DNA of 21,605 bases from a virus (IMGVR_UViG_3300031673_009861:1-21605); one strand, 5' to 3'; positions 8,024-16,038 are shown, counted from the first letter of the stretch. A program made the numbers and translations. Notes: generated by a model not told the origin, from the sequence alone.

Positions 8024-9172
8024 ATGGCAAATATTCCATATAAACCGATAACAAGCATAATCTCTACAAGACAAGAGACTTCTACGTTTAAAACAATACC
8101 AGGTGGTGTAGATAGTGCTCCGTATAGCGCTCTTACTTATACGTTATGTGGTAGAAATGACGAAACATCAAATGGAGGTCCAAATTGGTTAACATCAAAA
8201 GAGGCTAATTACTTCATTTCATTTAGAGTGCCTCACGCTGAAGACCAACTTAGTACTGGGTCAACTTTGTCATTACAAAATCCATCACTTCAACAGTTAA
8301 ATGTTGATAAAATTGTTGTATCTCCAATACCAAGAGAGTATTATAATGAAATTATAGATGGTAGAAGTATTACATTTACTGTCCCTCAATTAAGTGGGTC
8401 CACAGACATGTCTGGAATGACGGTTAACTCTTCTACTTATAGTCAACTTACTAAGTTTCAAGACTCAGTGCTTCTTGGTAACAACATAGCTTTCTTATTT
8501 GCAGATGATATTAACTTACCAAGAGTTGGTACAACTGGGGGTGGAAATACTTCTTTCTTTCCAAGAACAACTTGGAACGTGACTCCTTTTATAAACAAGC
8601 CAATGGCTCATTCTTATTCAGACCTTCAGTCTTCTGATATTAATACAGATACAAGACCTTGGTCTGGAGTTAACCTTGCAGTACAAGTTGAAGAAAAATA
8701 TCCAACAAGTACAAACCAAGGTTATAACTATGATATTCCTGTTGGATTTGTAGCTCTTGACAAAGGGTTTATGGTACTTACTCATCCTGATATTGTAGAC
8801 AATATTCCATGGGGACAAGGTTATGACCTTTATACAAATGCAGCAAATACACTTTCTGGTACAACGGATGTTTATTTTACAAACACAGCAGCGTCTCAAG
8901 TTATGTTCAATGATATTGACATTAACTTTAGAACATCTGTAGTTTGTCTTGCGCTTCCAGCTGAGTTTACATTTTCTACAAACCCATCTTGGAACCTTGA
9001 ATACAACCTTCAAGAACTTAATAATGGAACTAACGGTTTCGACCCTGTTCAAGTAACTGAAATAGGTCTTTACAATAAAAACAGTGAACTTATTGCTGTA
9101 GCAAAGATAGATAGACCAATTGAGAAAACTTACACAAACTTGATAACCTTCAATTTAGATATTGATGTTTAA
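8024..9172 (+). CDS. Tail/fibre-type structural protein sharing its C-terminal module with the 676-aa protein (382 aa)
   Basis: The last 38 residues (VTEIGLYNKNSELIAVAKID, ending ITFNLDID) match the end of the 676-aa protein position by position: TE-x-G-[IL], a two-residue turn, L-[VI]-AV, P-I-x-K, then F-x-L-[ED]-ID. A second shared stretch is FMVLTHPDI at about residue 250, compared with MIVITDPEL in the larger protein. TEIGLY phrases are typical of tail-collar/fibre N-terminal domains in P2-type phages; here the phrase is C-terminal. The rest is beta-rich with many aromatic, Asn and Thr residues. It is the last gene of the structural block and is followed 19 nt later by a strong terminator. 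The specific position in the virion is not known. Confidence 0.62.
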   Translation: MANIPYKPITSIISTRQETSTFKTIPGGVDSAPYSALTYTLCGRNDETSNGGPNWLTSKEANYFISFRVPHAEDQLSTGSTLSLQNPSLQQLNVDKIVVSPIPREYYNEIIDGRSITFTVPQLSGSTDMSGMTVNSSTYSQLTKFQDSVLLGNNIAFLFADDINLPRVGTTGGGNTSFFPRTTWNVTPFINKPMAHSYSDLQSSDINTDTRPWSGVNLAVQVEEKYPTSTNQGYNYDIPVGFVALDKGFMVLTHPDIVDNIPWGQGYDLYTNAANTLSGTTDVYFTNTAASQVMFNDIDINFRTSVVCLALPAEFTFSTNPSWNLEYNLQELNNGTNGFDPVQVTEIGLYNKNSELIAVAKIDRPIEKTYTNLITFNLDIDV

Positions 9173-9191
9173 ATCTTAAATAACAAATTTG

Positions 9192-9224
9192 AAAAAGCCC
9201 TTGATATTGTCAAGGGCTTTTTTT
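9192..9224 (+). terminator. Rho-independent terminator ending the plus-strand structural block
   Basis: AAAAAGCCCTTGA (9192-9204), loop TATTG (9205-9209), and TCAAGGGCTTTTT (9210-9222) form a perfect 13-bp stem with a GCCC core, running into a T tract to 9224. The A tract on the left arm means it could also stop transcription coming from the right, although no minus-strand gene is visible there. Confidence 0.9.
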
Positions 9225-9231
9225 ATGTTTT
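9200..9231 (+). promoter_or_regulatory. Weak candidate Bacteroidota-type promoter before the RuvC-like gene
   Basis: CTTG (9200-9203), a 20-nt spacer, then TATGTTTT (9224-9231) resembles the -33 TTTG / -7 TAnnTTTG layout, 13 nt before ATG 9245. It overlaps the terminator hairpin, and the last G of the -7 element is missing. I rate it lower than the candidates at 9856 and 19221. Confidence 0.25.
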
Positions 9232-9244
9232 ATAAAACAAAATT

Positions 9245-9793
9245 ATGATTCTTGCATTAGATGTATCAACAAGTTGTATCGGCTACGCTCTATTTAATGA
9301 GACTGGCGAAGAACTTATGGAATTGAACTACGTAAAGTTCGGAGCTAAACTAACCTTATTTGAAAAACTGAAGGAATTCAAAAAACAATTAAAATTTCTT
9401 GAAGGCAAAGATATACAGTATATTGTTATCGAGGAACCTTTGAAAAAGTTTGCAGGAAAATTCTCCAGTGCGAGTACAATTTCTATTCTTAATTTCTTCA
9501 ATGGAATGATTAGCGCATCTGTTTATGAAACATTTGGAGTGGAACCAATTCACTACAACGTAAACACTGCAAGAAAAACTGCATTCCCAGACTATAAAGC
9601 AAAACAGAAAAGTAATGAGAACAAGCATCAAGTGTGGACTCTTGTTCGTGACCTTGAGCCTCACATTGTTTGGAAATACGGGACACGTAGTCATAAGTTA
9701 TCTGTAGAGAATTATGACATGGCAGACGCATATACCATAGGAATATGCCACATCAACATCATGAATGAACAAAAGAAGATGAAAGATGAGTAA
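9245..9793 (+). CDS. RuvC-like Holliday-junction resolvase (182 aa)
   Basis: This is an RNase H-fold nuclease of the RuvC type, expected to cut four-way junctions during phage recombination and before packaging. The first strand is MILALDVSTSCIGYALF with catalytic D6. The second acidic site is IVIEEP (E63/E64). The C-terminal helix is NYDMADAYTIG with D158 and D161, the usual D-x-x-D spacing. Length fits the family (roughly 160-190 aa). T4 uses the unrelated gp49 endonuclease VII for this step, so a RuvC-type enzyme fills that place here. The gene lies between the structural terminator and the primase promoter, so it is probably transcribed alone. The start at ATG 9245 puts D6 exactly where expected. 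Confidence 0.85.
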   Translation: MILALDVSTSCIGYALFNETGEELMELNYVKFGAKLTLFEKLKEFKKQLKFLEGKDIQYIVIEEPLKKFAGKFSSASTISILNFFNGMISASVYETFGVEPIHYNVNTARKTAFPDYKAKQKSNENKHQVWTLVRDLEPHIVWKYGTRSHKLSVENYDMADAYTIGICHINIMNEQKKMKDE

Positions 9794-9855
9794 AGAATTT
9801 TTTTAGTATAAAATTTAGATTATCGTGTGATACATATACTGTTGGGTAATTAATT

Positions 9856-9887
9856 TTTGCAAAATTCAACCCAATTCTGTACATTTG
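9856..9887 (+). promoter_or_regulatory. Bacteroidota-type promoter directly before the primase gene
   Basis: TTTG (9856-9859), a 20-nt spacer and TACATTTG (9880-9887) match the Bacteroidota primary-sigma consensus (-33 TTTG, -7 TAnnTTTG) fully. The -7 element ends only 4 nt before ATG 9892, so the transcript would begin at or within a few nt of the start codon. Confidence 0.6.
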
Positions 9888-9891
9888 CAGA

Positions 9892-10905
9892 ATGGATGGC
9901 AATAATGATTACGCAATAGTTCAGATACTTAAAAATTTTTTAGGTAATCCAAAAGACGAGAATAATGCTTTGAGCAAGAAGCAGTGGCAGTTTAATTGCC
10001 CAGGTCCTACATGTCGTCATGATGTCGATAAATTCAACCTCGAATACAACTCTGATAAAAAAGCCTTTAAGTGCTGGAAGTGCGAGCCAAGATATGCTGG
10101 TTATGTCCACAAGCTTGTGGATGACTACGGCTCTCAAGAAGATTACAGAAAGCTTAATGTAGTTTTCCCAAAAGAGAATATAAAAACTCTCCAAAATCAG
10201 AATAACAAAAAGATAAAAGTTGACCATGAACTAATTACTTGTGAGCTACCAAAAGGTTATTTACCTCTTGGACAAAAGAGAAGTTCAAGACTTTATCAAC
10301 TTGCTTGGGATTATCTTACTGGAAACGGTAAAGGACAGAGAGCGGTTCCAGAATCATTCATTGATAAATATGAAATAGGCTACACTGAAAATGGTCCAAG
10401 AAAATTTAGAATAATAATCCCTTCTAAAAACAAGTTCGGAAAATTCAATTACTATGAGGCCAGGTCATTTATTCCAGGCCCAAAAGAAATACCTTATATT
10501 AAACCATCTGGAGAAGAGGTTCACAAGAACGACATCATCTTTAATGAGTATTTCATAAACTGGGATTTGCCAGTTTTTCTTGTAGAGGGTGTGTTTGATA
10601 TGTTTCGAATACCCAACTCAATTCCAATACTTGGGAAAGAAATTTCAGAATTATTGACTAATGAATTGTTGAAGCGTAAGTGTACAGTTATTTTATGTCT
10701 CGACCCTGATGCAATTAAAACAATTGTTGAAATTTATACACTACTTTCCTCTTTAGGTTTGGACGTTTTTTATGTAGATTTAACAGTGTACAACAAAGAT
10801 ATTTCTAAGATATACGAAGACCACGGAAGAGAAGAGGTAGCAAAAGCCTTGAGTCAACTTAAGCGTCTTGATTTGTCAATAGAAGTGCAAAAGAAATTAA
10901 AATAA
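9892..10905 (+). CDS. DnaG/T4 gp61-like DNA primase (337 aa)
   Basis: The N-terminal zinc-binding domain has C36-x4-C41 (NCPGPTC), H43, and C61-x2-C64 (KCWKC). The Toprim catalytic core has the conserved Glu in FLVEGVFDMF (E232, with D236) and the metal-binding pair in LCLDPDA (D271, D273), followed by KDISKIYEDHG, which resembles the DnaG region after Toprim. Such enzymes make RNA primers for lagging-strand synthesis together with a replicative helicase; no helicase partner is in this window. At 337 aa it is much shorter than bacterial DnaG (about 600 aa) and close to T4 gp61, so it lacks a large C-terminal helicase-binding domain. No other in-frame ATG exists before the zinc finger, which fixes the start at 9892. 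The SbcD-SbcC gene follows after 10 nt. Confidence 0.85.
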   Translation: MDGNNDYAIVQILKNFLGNPKDENNALSKKQWQFNCPGPTCRHDVDKFNLEYNSDKKAFKCWKCEPRYAGYVHKLVDDYGSQEDYRKLNVVFPKENIKTLQNQNNKKIKVDHELITCELPKGYLPLGQKRSSRLYQLAWDYLTGNGKGQRAVPESFIDKYEIGYTENGPRKFRIIIPSKNKFGKFNYYEARSFIPGPKEIPYIKPSGEEVHKNDIIFNEYFINWDLPVFLVEGVFDMFRIPNSIPILGKEISELLTNELLKRKCTVILCLDPDAIKTIVEIYTLLSSLGLDVFYVDLTVYNKDISKIYEDHGREEVAKALSQLKRLDLSIEVQKKLK

Positions 10906-10915
10906 TTACTACAGA

Positions 10916-13900
10916 ATGAAGATAGCTCACTTAGCAGATATACAGATTAGATTTGGAACAAGACATGAAGAATACAGAAGTGTATTTGAAAGATTGAACG
11001 AAGACCTTGAGAAGCAAAAGCCAGATAGAATTTATGTAGCAGGCGACCTTGTGCATCAGAAGATTAATATGTCTCCTGGTTCGTTTAACTTGCTTGCGGA
11101 GTTCTTGCTTAACCTTTCTAAGATTGCTCCTACGGATGTTATTCTTGGTAATCATGACCTTAATCTGCAGCAGTTGGAGCAGGGAGATGCTATATCTCCA
11201 ATTTTTCACCTTGCCAACATGATTGAAGAAGGTGATAACAAGAAAGCTTATGTTGTAAGTGAAGAAAACAAAGACTCAATAGATTACAATCAAAAAGCTG
11301 TCTACTATTTTCCTGATTCAGGTTTTTACAACATTGGAGAAGAACTTGTTTATGGAATATATTCTTGTAAGGATAATGAAATTCTAAGTTTAGAAAAAAA
11401 GGAGCCTGGAAAGAAATACGTTGCAATGTATCACGGTACCGTATACGGCTCAAGAGGTGACAATGGATATGAAATGCATGGAGATAATCTAATGCGTCTC
11501 AGCACCTTTAATAACTTTGACATGGTAATGCTTGGAGACATCCATGAATATCAAACATTTAGAGAAGATGAAACTGTTGCTTATGCGGGTTCTCTGATTC
11601 AACAAAACTTTGGAGAGTCAATTGATAAAGGATACCTCATGTGGAATACAGACACTTGCGAGCATGAGAGAAAGTTCATAATGAATGACTACGGTTTTGC
11701 TAAGGTTGACATTTCGAGGGGAGAAGATTTTGAAGAGAGAATTGAATTTATAAAATTCAGCAATAACAAAAGGAAAACAAAGGTTTACATCACTTGGGAA
11801 GATTATGAAGAAAACTATTCCATTGAAAAAGAGAACCAAATCAAGAGACTTGTAAAAGATAAGTACAAATGTGAAAGCGTAAGGGTTGAATTCAAGGAGA
11901 TAAGAAGGGATATTGCAAACATTGGCGAAGAAGAAGATTTTGATTACTTCAGTTTTGAAGACATGTTTGAAGAGTGGGTTGTTGAATCTGAGGCAGATGT
12001 AGACAAAGACCTTATGAAAGAGCTTTTGGATTTCTCCAGAGAAGTCGATACCACTCTTGAGATTGATGAAACTCAACTCAATTTAATTGATGATTGGGAT
12101 TTAAACAAAATAGAGATAAGCAACGTTCTGTCTTTTGATAAGAAACCTCTTGTAATCGACTTTGACCAAATTAGAGGTCTTACAGGTATTTTCGGAAAAA
12201 ACTTTAATGGTAAGTCGAATGTAATAAAAGCTATTGTCTGGGGCCTTTATAAGGAGATTATAGGAGGTAACCAAAGTAGCGCTAAGTATCTTGTAAACAT
12301 ATACACAGATTCTAACACTGGATATGTTAAGCTTTTCTTGACCATAAACGGAGAAAGTTATAGAATACATAGGCAAATCACTAATAGTGGTGGTAAAAAT
12401 ACTTTTAAGACAAAATATGAAAAATTAGTCAAAGAGTATGATGACGATGGTGTTGTTACTGGGGAAAGTTGGACTGATAAAATATCTGATAGAAAAACTG
12501 CAGAGCAAAAAGAAGTTCAACAACTCGTTAAAGATGCGATTGGTACTTATGAGGATTTCACTAAGACATCACTTCAAGCTCAAGGTGGTGCTGGAGACTA
12601 TATTAGTCAGCAGCAACAACCTAAGAATAATTTAATCAGTAGATTCTTCGGACTGGAAACTTATAAGATTAGACATGACTATGCTAAAGATTTCTTTAAC
12701 GATGTCAAGAGGAAGCAGAAAGACCTTGGGAACGCTATTGAGATAGAGGATAAAATAAAAGACATTGATGGCGAGATTAGTGATAAAAATAAAGAACTCG
12801 ACTCCTTCAATGAAGAGAAGAGTATATTTGAAGTTAAGTACAGCGATGTGAGTGACGACATTCTTGAGCTTACAAAAAAGTTAGAGAAAGTAGAGGACCC
12901 TGGAATAAAGAGCACAGAAGATTCTGAGCGTGAAATCGTATATCTTGAAAATGCAGTAAAAGCAAATGAAGAAATCGTCACGATGACAGAAGAGTGGTTG
13001 GCGAGTAATTTCAAAAAAGAACTTCCCTTTAAAGAGGGAGAAACTGTAGATAGCTTACAGATAAAGTTGAATACAGAAAATTCTACAATAAAATCTGCAG
13101 AAACCACTCTTGATACTATGAAGAAGTGGGCCAAAGAGAATCCTGAGAAAAAAGAGATTGATATTGATGGGTATGCTGAATCTATTAGTGACCTAAAAGA
13201 AAAAATCACCACATTAAAAAGCAAGCTACCCACCTATCAAGGGAAGAGTTGTCCTACGTGTGGTAATGTTGAACAAAAGGCTGACCCAGATAAAGAAGAA
13301 ATTTGTCTTGAAGACATCAAGATTAATCAAGAACTTATTGTTCACAAGGAAAAGAAAGTAAAAGATGCTGAAGAAGTTGTTTCTCATAATAATAAAGTAG
13401 CGACAACAAAAGAGAGAATAACATTGGCCGAACAATCAATTTCAGTTAAAAAAGATTCTGCAAAACTGATTCAAGACAAAATAGACTTAATCAATAACTC
13501 GAAAGATATTGTTGAGCATAACGATAAAGTGGAGAGTCAGACAAAAATCCTTAAAAGTAAAAAATCTCTAATTGAGAATGACAAAGAAAAGATTAAAGCG
13601 CTTAATGATAAGATAGCCAAATTTGAAGCTAACAAGGATAAAATCAAAAATAACGAGAAGACTCAAGACAAAATTGATTCTAAAGTTGAATTGAACAAGA
13701 CCTACAAATTAGCTATATTCAATTTAGACAAGAGTATTAATAAAGCTTTTGGAGAAGTTAAGGTGTTGGAGAATAATAAAGAAAACTTCGGAGATAAACT
13801 TAAGGACATTAAAAACTCTGAGAAGTTATTTAAGAAATACTCCATCTACCTTCAAGCGGTTCACAGAGATGGGATACCAGCTTCTATAATTAGAAAAAAG

Positions 13901-14362
13901 TTGCCAATTATTAATGGTAAGATTAACTCTATTCTACAAGAGGTCGTAGACTTCAAAATAGAGCTTGAGATTCTTGCTAACGGAGATATTGTGGAAACTT
14001 TCTTCTTTAGTGAAGATAAGTGTGATTCTCTTCCTCTTGCTTCTGCGTCTGGAAGTCAAAAGTTTATTGCGTCAATTGTAATAACTGAAGCTTTGAGGCA
14101 TATGAGCAGGCTTACAAAGCCGTCTGTCAGAATCATTGACGAAGGGTTTGGAACGCTTGATGACGAGCTTACAATCGGAATTGTTAATATTTTGAATTAT
14201 TTACGTAATAAGTACAAAAATGTACTGATTATTACTCATAGAAACGAGATTAAGGATTTTGCGGATAGCATAATTGAAGTTGTTAAAATACCAGGCAACT
14301 TGAGTCAAGAAGTCCTTGACAACAATCCTAAAGCTGGAGTTTCTGAAGTTACTATAACATAA
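10916..14362 (+). CDS. Single-chain SbcD-SbcC (Mre11-Rad50, T4 gp47-gp46) fusion nuclease/ATPase (1148 aa)
   Basis: Residues 1 to about 330 are a Mre11/SbcD-type metallophosphoesterase: LADIQ (D8, Q10), AGDL (D44), LGNHD (N79-H80-D81), MYHG (H173) and LGDIHE (D208, H210). Residues about 393-600 are the SbcC/Rad50 N-lobe with Walker A GIFGKNFNGKS (424-434). Long charged coiled coils flank a zinc hook CPTC at 779-782. The C-lobe has the signature-like SASGSQK (1043-1049), Walker B VRIIDEGFGTLDD (D1075, E1076) and the H-loop THR (H1108). The complex processes DNA ends for recombination and recombination-dependent replication. T4 and bacteria encode the two subunits separately; here both lie in one uninterrupted frame, joined by an acidic linker at about 331-392. 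Motif I has Gln where His is usual. It is cotranscribed after the primase and overlaps the next start (TAATG). Confidence 0.9.
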   Translation: MKIAHLADIQIRFGTRHEEYRSVFERLNEDLEKQKPDRIYVAGDLVHQKINMSPGSFNLLAEFLLNLSKIAPTDVILGNHDLNLQQLEQGDAISPIFHLANMIEEGDNKKAYVVSEENKDSIDYNQKAVYYFPDSGFYNIGEELVYGIYSCKDNEILSLEKKEPGKKYVAMYHGTVYGSRGDNGYEMHGDNLMRLSTFNNFDMVMLGDIHEYQTFREDETVAYAGSLIQQNFGESIDKGYLMWNTDTCEHERKFIMNDYGFAKVDISRGEDFEERIEFIKFSNNKRKTKVYITWEDYEENYSIEKENQIKRLVKDKYKCESVRVEFKEIRRDIANIGEEEDFDYFSFEDMFEEWVVESEADVDKDLMKELLDFSREVDTTLEIDETQLNLIDDWDLNKIEISNVLSFDKKPLVIDFDQIRGLTGIFGKNFNGKSNVIKAIVWGLYKEIIGGNQSSAKYLVNIYTDSNTGYVKLFLTINGESYRIHRQITNSGGKNTFKTKYEKLVKEYDDDGVVTGESWTDKISDRKTAEQKEVQQLVKDAIGTYEDFTKTSLQAQGGAGDYISQQQQPKNNLISRFFGLETYKIRHDYAKDFFNDVKRKQKDLGNAIEIEDKIKDIDGEISDKNKELDSFNEEKSIFEVKYSDVSDDILELTKKLEKVEDPGIKSTEDSEREIVYLENAVKANEEIVTMTEEWLASNFKKELPFKEGETVDSLQIKLNTENSTIKSAETTLDTMKKWAKENPEKKEIDIDGYAESISDLKEKITTLKSKLPTYQGKSCPTCGNVEQKADPDKEEICLEDIKINQELIVHKEKKVKDAEEVVSHNNKVATTKERITLAEQSISVKKDSAKLIQDKIDLINNSKDIVEHNDKVESQTKILKSKKSLIENDKEKIKALNDKIAKFEANKDKIKNNEKTQDKIDSKVELNKTYKLAIFNLDKSINKAFGEVKVLENNKENFGDKLKDIKNSEKLFKKYSIYLQAVHRDGIPASIIRKKLPIINGKINSILQEVVDFKIELEILANGDIVETFFFSEDKCDSLPLASASGSQKFIASIVITEALRHMSRLTKPSVRIIDEGFGTLDDELTIGIVNILNYLRNKYKNVLIITHRNEIKDFADSIIEVVKIPGNLSQEVLDNNPKAGVSEVTIT

Positions 14363-14907
14363 TGGCAAAAGAAGAGAATAAACCTGAAGAAAGAGAAAAG
14401 TCTATTGACGAACTTGCACGGGAAGCTATGGAGGCTATTAGGAAGTCTGAGATGAACGAAAAAAGGAAATCAGAAGACGAGGCTAAGAAATCATTAGAAC
14501 TCAAAGAGGAGGCTTTAAAGAACGAAATCAAGCAGAAGATTAAGCGCAAGCTTAGAAGGCTTGAGAAAGAAGAGGCTAAAAAGCCGAAAGTTGATGAGGT
14601 TGATACCAGTCACATGGTTCATTGGTCAAACCCAGATGGTAGAGGTATTAATTACATTGGAGAATACGAAGAAAATCCTTTGTTTAGAATTAGTCGTGGA
14701 ATGAACTTGTTTCACATGAAAGTTACAAGCAAAGACGTTTTGTGTGAGGAGTGGAGAATAAATTCTCATACATCTATAAATCTCATCACCCTAAAAGAAA
14801 AAGCTGACAAGATACTAAAAGAATCTAACAAAACTAAAGAAAAGATTAAAGCCGAAGAAAAGATTAAGGCTGAAGAGGAGCTTAAGAAACAGAATCCTCC
14901 GAAGTAG
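14362..14907 (+). CDS. Unknown protein with a charged coiled-coil N-terminus (181 aa)
   Basis: I do not recognise this protein. Residues 1-80 are strongly charged (Lys/Glu/Arg/Ala) and probably form a coiled coil. Residues about 84-150 look folded (HMVHWSNPDGRGINYIGEYE, then FRISRGMNLFHMKV and VLCEEWRINSHTS). The last 30 residues are again Lys/Glu-rich with the unit EKIKAEE repeated (AEEKIKAEEELKK). Its ATG overlaps the stop of the SbcD-SbcC gene (TAATG), so translation is probably coupled and a recombination or repair accessory role is plausible. Its last 26 bp overlap the 3' end of a convergent minus-strand gene. Confidence 0.6.
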   Translation: MAKEENKPEEREKSIDELAREAMEAIRKSEMNEKRKSEDEAKKSLELKEEALKNEIKQKIKRKLRRLEKEEAKKPKVDEVDTSHMVHWSNPDGRGINYIGEYEENPLFRISRGMNLFHMKVTSKDVLCEEWRINSHTSINLITLKEKADKILKESNKTKEKIKAEEKIKAEEELKKQNPPK

Positions 14908-15310
14908 TATCTTCTTTTGGAATATCTTGAGCTTTAGGTAACACGGAGAATCCTTTTGATTTAGCAAACTTTTCTAAAGCTATAATTCCAACGCTTGAAC
15001 CAGGTACCGCCTGTAATCCAATTAAAGCAAGGGCTTTCACAATATCTACTGATTGGTCTTTTAAAAACTCAACTTCTTTTTCGCTAATATCAGAATCTGA
15101 TAGGATTTTTAGAAAAATTTTTGCAGCCACTACAGTTTCTATAGTCTCTCTCTTAACGGCCTTGCCAGCGTTTTTAATTCCAGTCCACGCCTTGTCGATG
15201 TGGCCCCTGAGCCAACTCTTCGTCTCTTCGTCCTTAATTTCATCTAAGTTTTCAGCACCGAAGTGACTAAGTTCTTTATCAATAATTTCCTGCTTATCTA
15301 TGTTTTCCAT
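14882..15310 (-). CDS. Small protein of unknown function with a LETM1-like tail motif (142 aa)
   Basis: I do not recognise this securely. The first 45 residues are acidic. The middle (GIKNAGKAVKRETIETVVAAKI) is helical. The segment SEKEVEFLKDQSVDIVKALALIGLQAVPGSS, followed by ALEKFAKSKGFSVLPKA, recalls a small family of phage and bacterial proteins with a KxQ, a hydrophobic stretch ending in PG, and a closing ILPSA-type phrase that is sometimes called LETM1-like. The hydrophobic stretch is borderline for a membrane contact. I chose ATG 15310 over the in-frame TTG at 15316. The gene lies 17 nt after the 236-aa gene and converges on the 181-aa gene with a 26-bp overlap and no visible terminator. 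The similarity is from memory. Confidence 0.55.
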   Translation of the reverse strand: MENIDKQEIIDKELSHFGAENLDEIKDEETKSWLRGHIDKAWTGIKNAGKAVKRETIETVVAAKIFLKILSDSDISEKEVEFLKDQSVDIVKALALIGLQAVPGSSVGIIALEKFAKSKGFSVLPKAQDIPKEDTTSEDSVS

Positions 15311-15327
15311 AAGCAATTATACGAAAT

Positions 15328-16038
15328 TTATTTGAAAAAGTTTCTTACTTTCTTATTTTTCTCTTGAATTGGTTGGTCCTCATACCCCATTTGGTCAATA
15401 TCTTTATTTAATTGACTTTGAGCTTTTTGTTGTTGCTGAGGTTCTGGTTGCTGAGGTTGAATTTCTGGCGTAGCAGTAAGTTCTTTCTCTTTGGATTGAG
15501 CAACAAGACTATCTTGATATGCTTTTGCAGCACTTGGGCTATATACAGCGTACTTTGAAGACATTGCTTTGTCGTTAGGATTGTATCCTGGGATGTCATC
15601 ACTAAAGAATCTGTCTGTAAACCACATAGACCTCACATTTTCTCCTCTAAATAATCTCCAAGCATTGATTCCATCTCTTTCAGCTTCGACCTCTGCGCTT
15701 CTAACACCCGTCTCTCTGGCTGCTTTTTCTGATTGACCCGTAATGTGAAGCCCTCTTATTACCAAATTTCCATTTTTGTCAGTACCCATTGCAACTGGAT
15801 GAATAATCCTTGATTTGGCTACTGGCATTCTTGTTTTATCATTGTTTGTCTGGAAGTTCATCCCAACCTCACGACCCTGAAGAATAGCCTGTTTCATCAA
15901 CTCCCTATTAAAAGGAACTCTTTCGTTGCTCTTGGCCATAACTTTAGTTTTTTCTTCTGCAGAAATTTCTAAAATTAGAGTCTCAGAAAGTATTTCTCGA
16001 ATTACCCCCCTTATATATGATTCAGTTAATTTTGACAT
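15328..16038 (-). CDS. Phage protein with a possible WYL-like/SH3-like domain and Gln/Pro-rich tail (236 aa)
   Basis: Residues about 78-165 (IIHPVAMGTDKNGNLVIRG, then AWRLFRGENVRSMWFTDRFF and GYNPNDKAMSSKYAVY) follow the pattern of small beta-barrel, WYL-like segments found in several phage proteins: a strand with HP and GT, NGNLVIRG, WRLFR, then GYNPND. Residues 185-212 are a Gln/Pro-rich linker. The N-terminus (LTESYIRGVIREIL) is of the amphipathic xxLRxxIREE type often seen at the start of prohead-associated phage proteins and recurs in the gene at 21252. Function is unknown; a capsid or prohead-delivered protein is one possibility. It is the first gene of a two-gene minus-strand island, divergent from the nuclease gene across 75 bp. 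Confidence 0.55.
   Translation of the reverse strand: MSKLTESYIRGVIREILSETLILEISAEEKTKVMAKSNERVPFNRELMKQAILQGREVGMNFQTNNDKTRMPVAKSRIIHPVAMGTDKNGNLVIRGLHITGQSEKAARETGVRSAEVEAERDGINAWRLFRGENVRSMWFTDRFFSDDIPGYNPNDKAMSSKYAVYSPSAAKAYQDSLVAQSKEKELTATPEIQPQQPEPQQQQKAQSQLNKDIDQMGYEDQPIQEKNKKVRNFFK

Noticed and set aside
8618-9052. A 144-codon Cys/Arg-rich minus-strand frame
   Set aside because: The cysteines come from antisense of Thr/Ala codons (ACA, GCA) in the structural gene, not from a real zinc protein.
11618-12076. A 152-codon hydrophobic minus-strand frame within the SbcD-SbcC gene
   Set aside because: It looks membrane-like only because it is antisense to acidic and Lys-rich sequence; the sense protein motifs are intact throughout.
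12679-13233. A 184-codon open frame on the minus strand inside the SbcC coiled-coil region
   Set aside because: Its product is a Ser/Phe-rich low-complexity string, as expected from the antisense of Lys/Glu/Asp-rich coiled coil. The sense gene has full domain support.
14840-14885. A tandem DNA repeat at the 3' end of the 181-aa gene
   Set aside because: It is a short Lys/Glu codon repeat (EKIKAEE twice), ordinary for a charged coiled-coil tail.
15311-15316. A TTG start two codons before ATG 15310
   Set aside because: The nearby ATG is the simpler start and no ribosome-binding signal favours the TTG.
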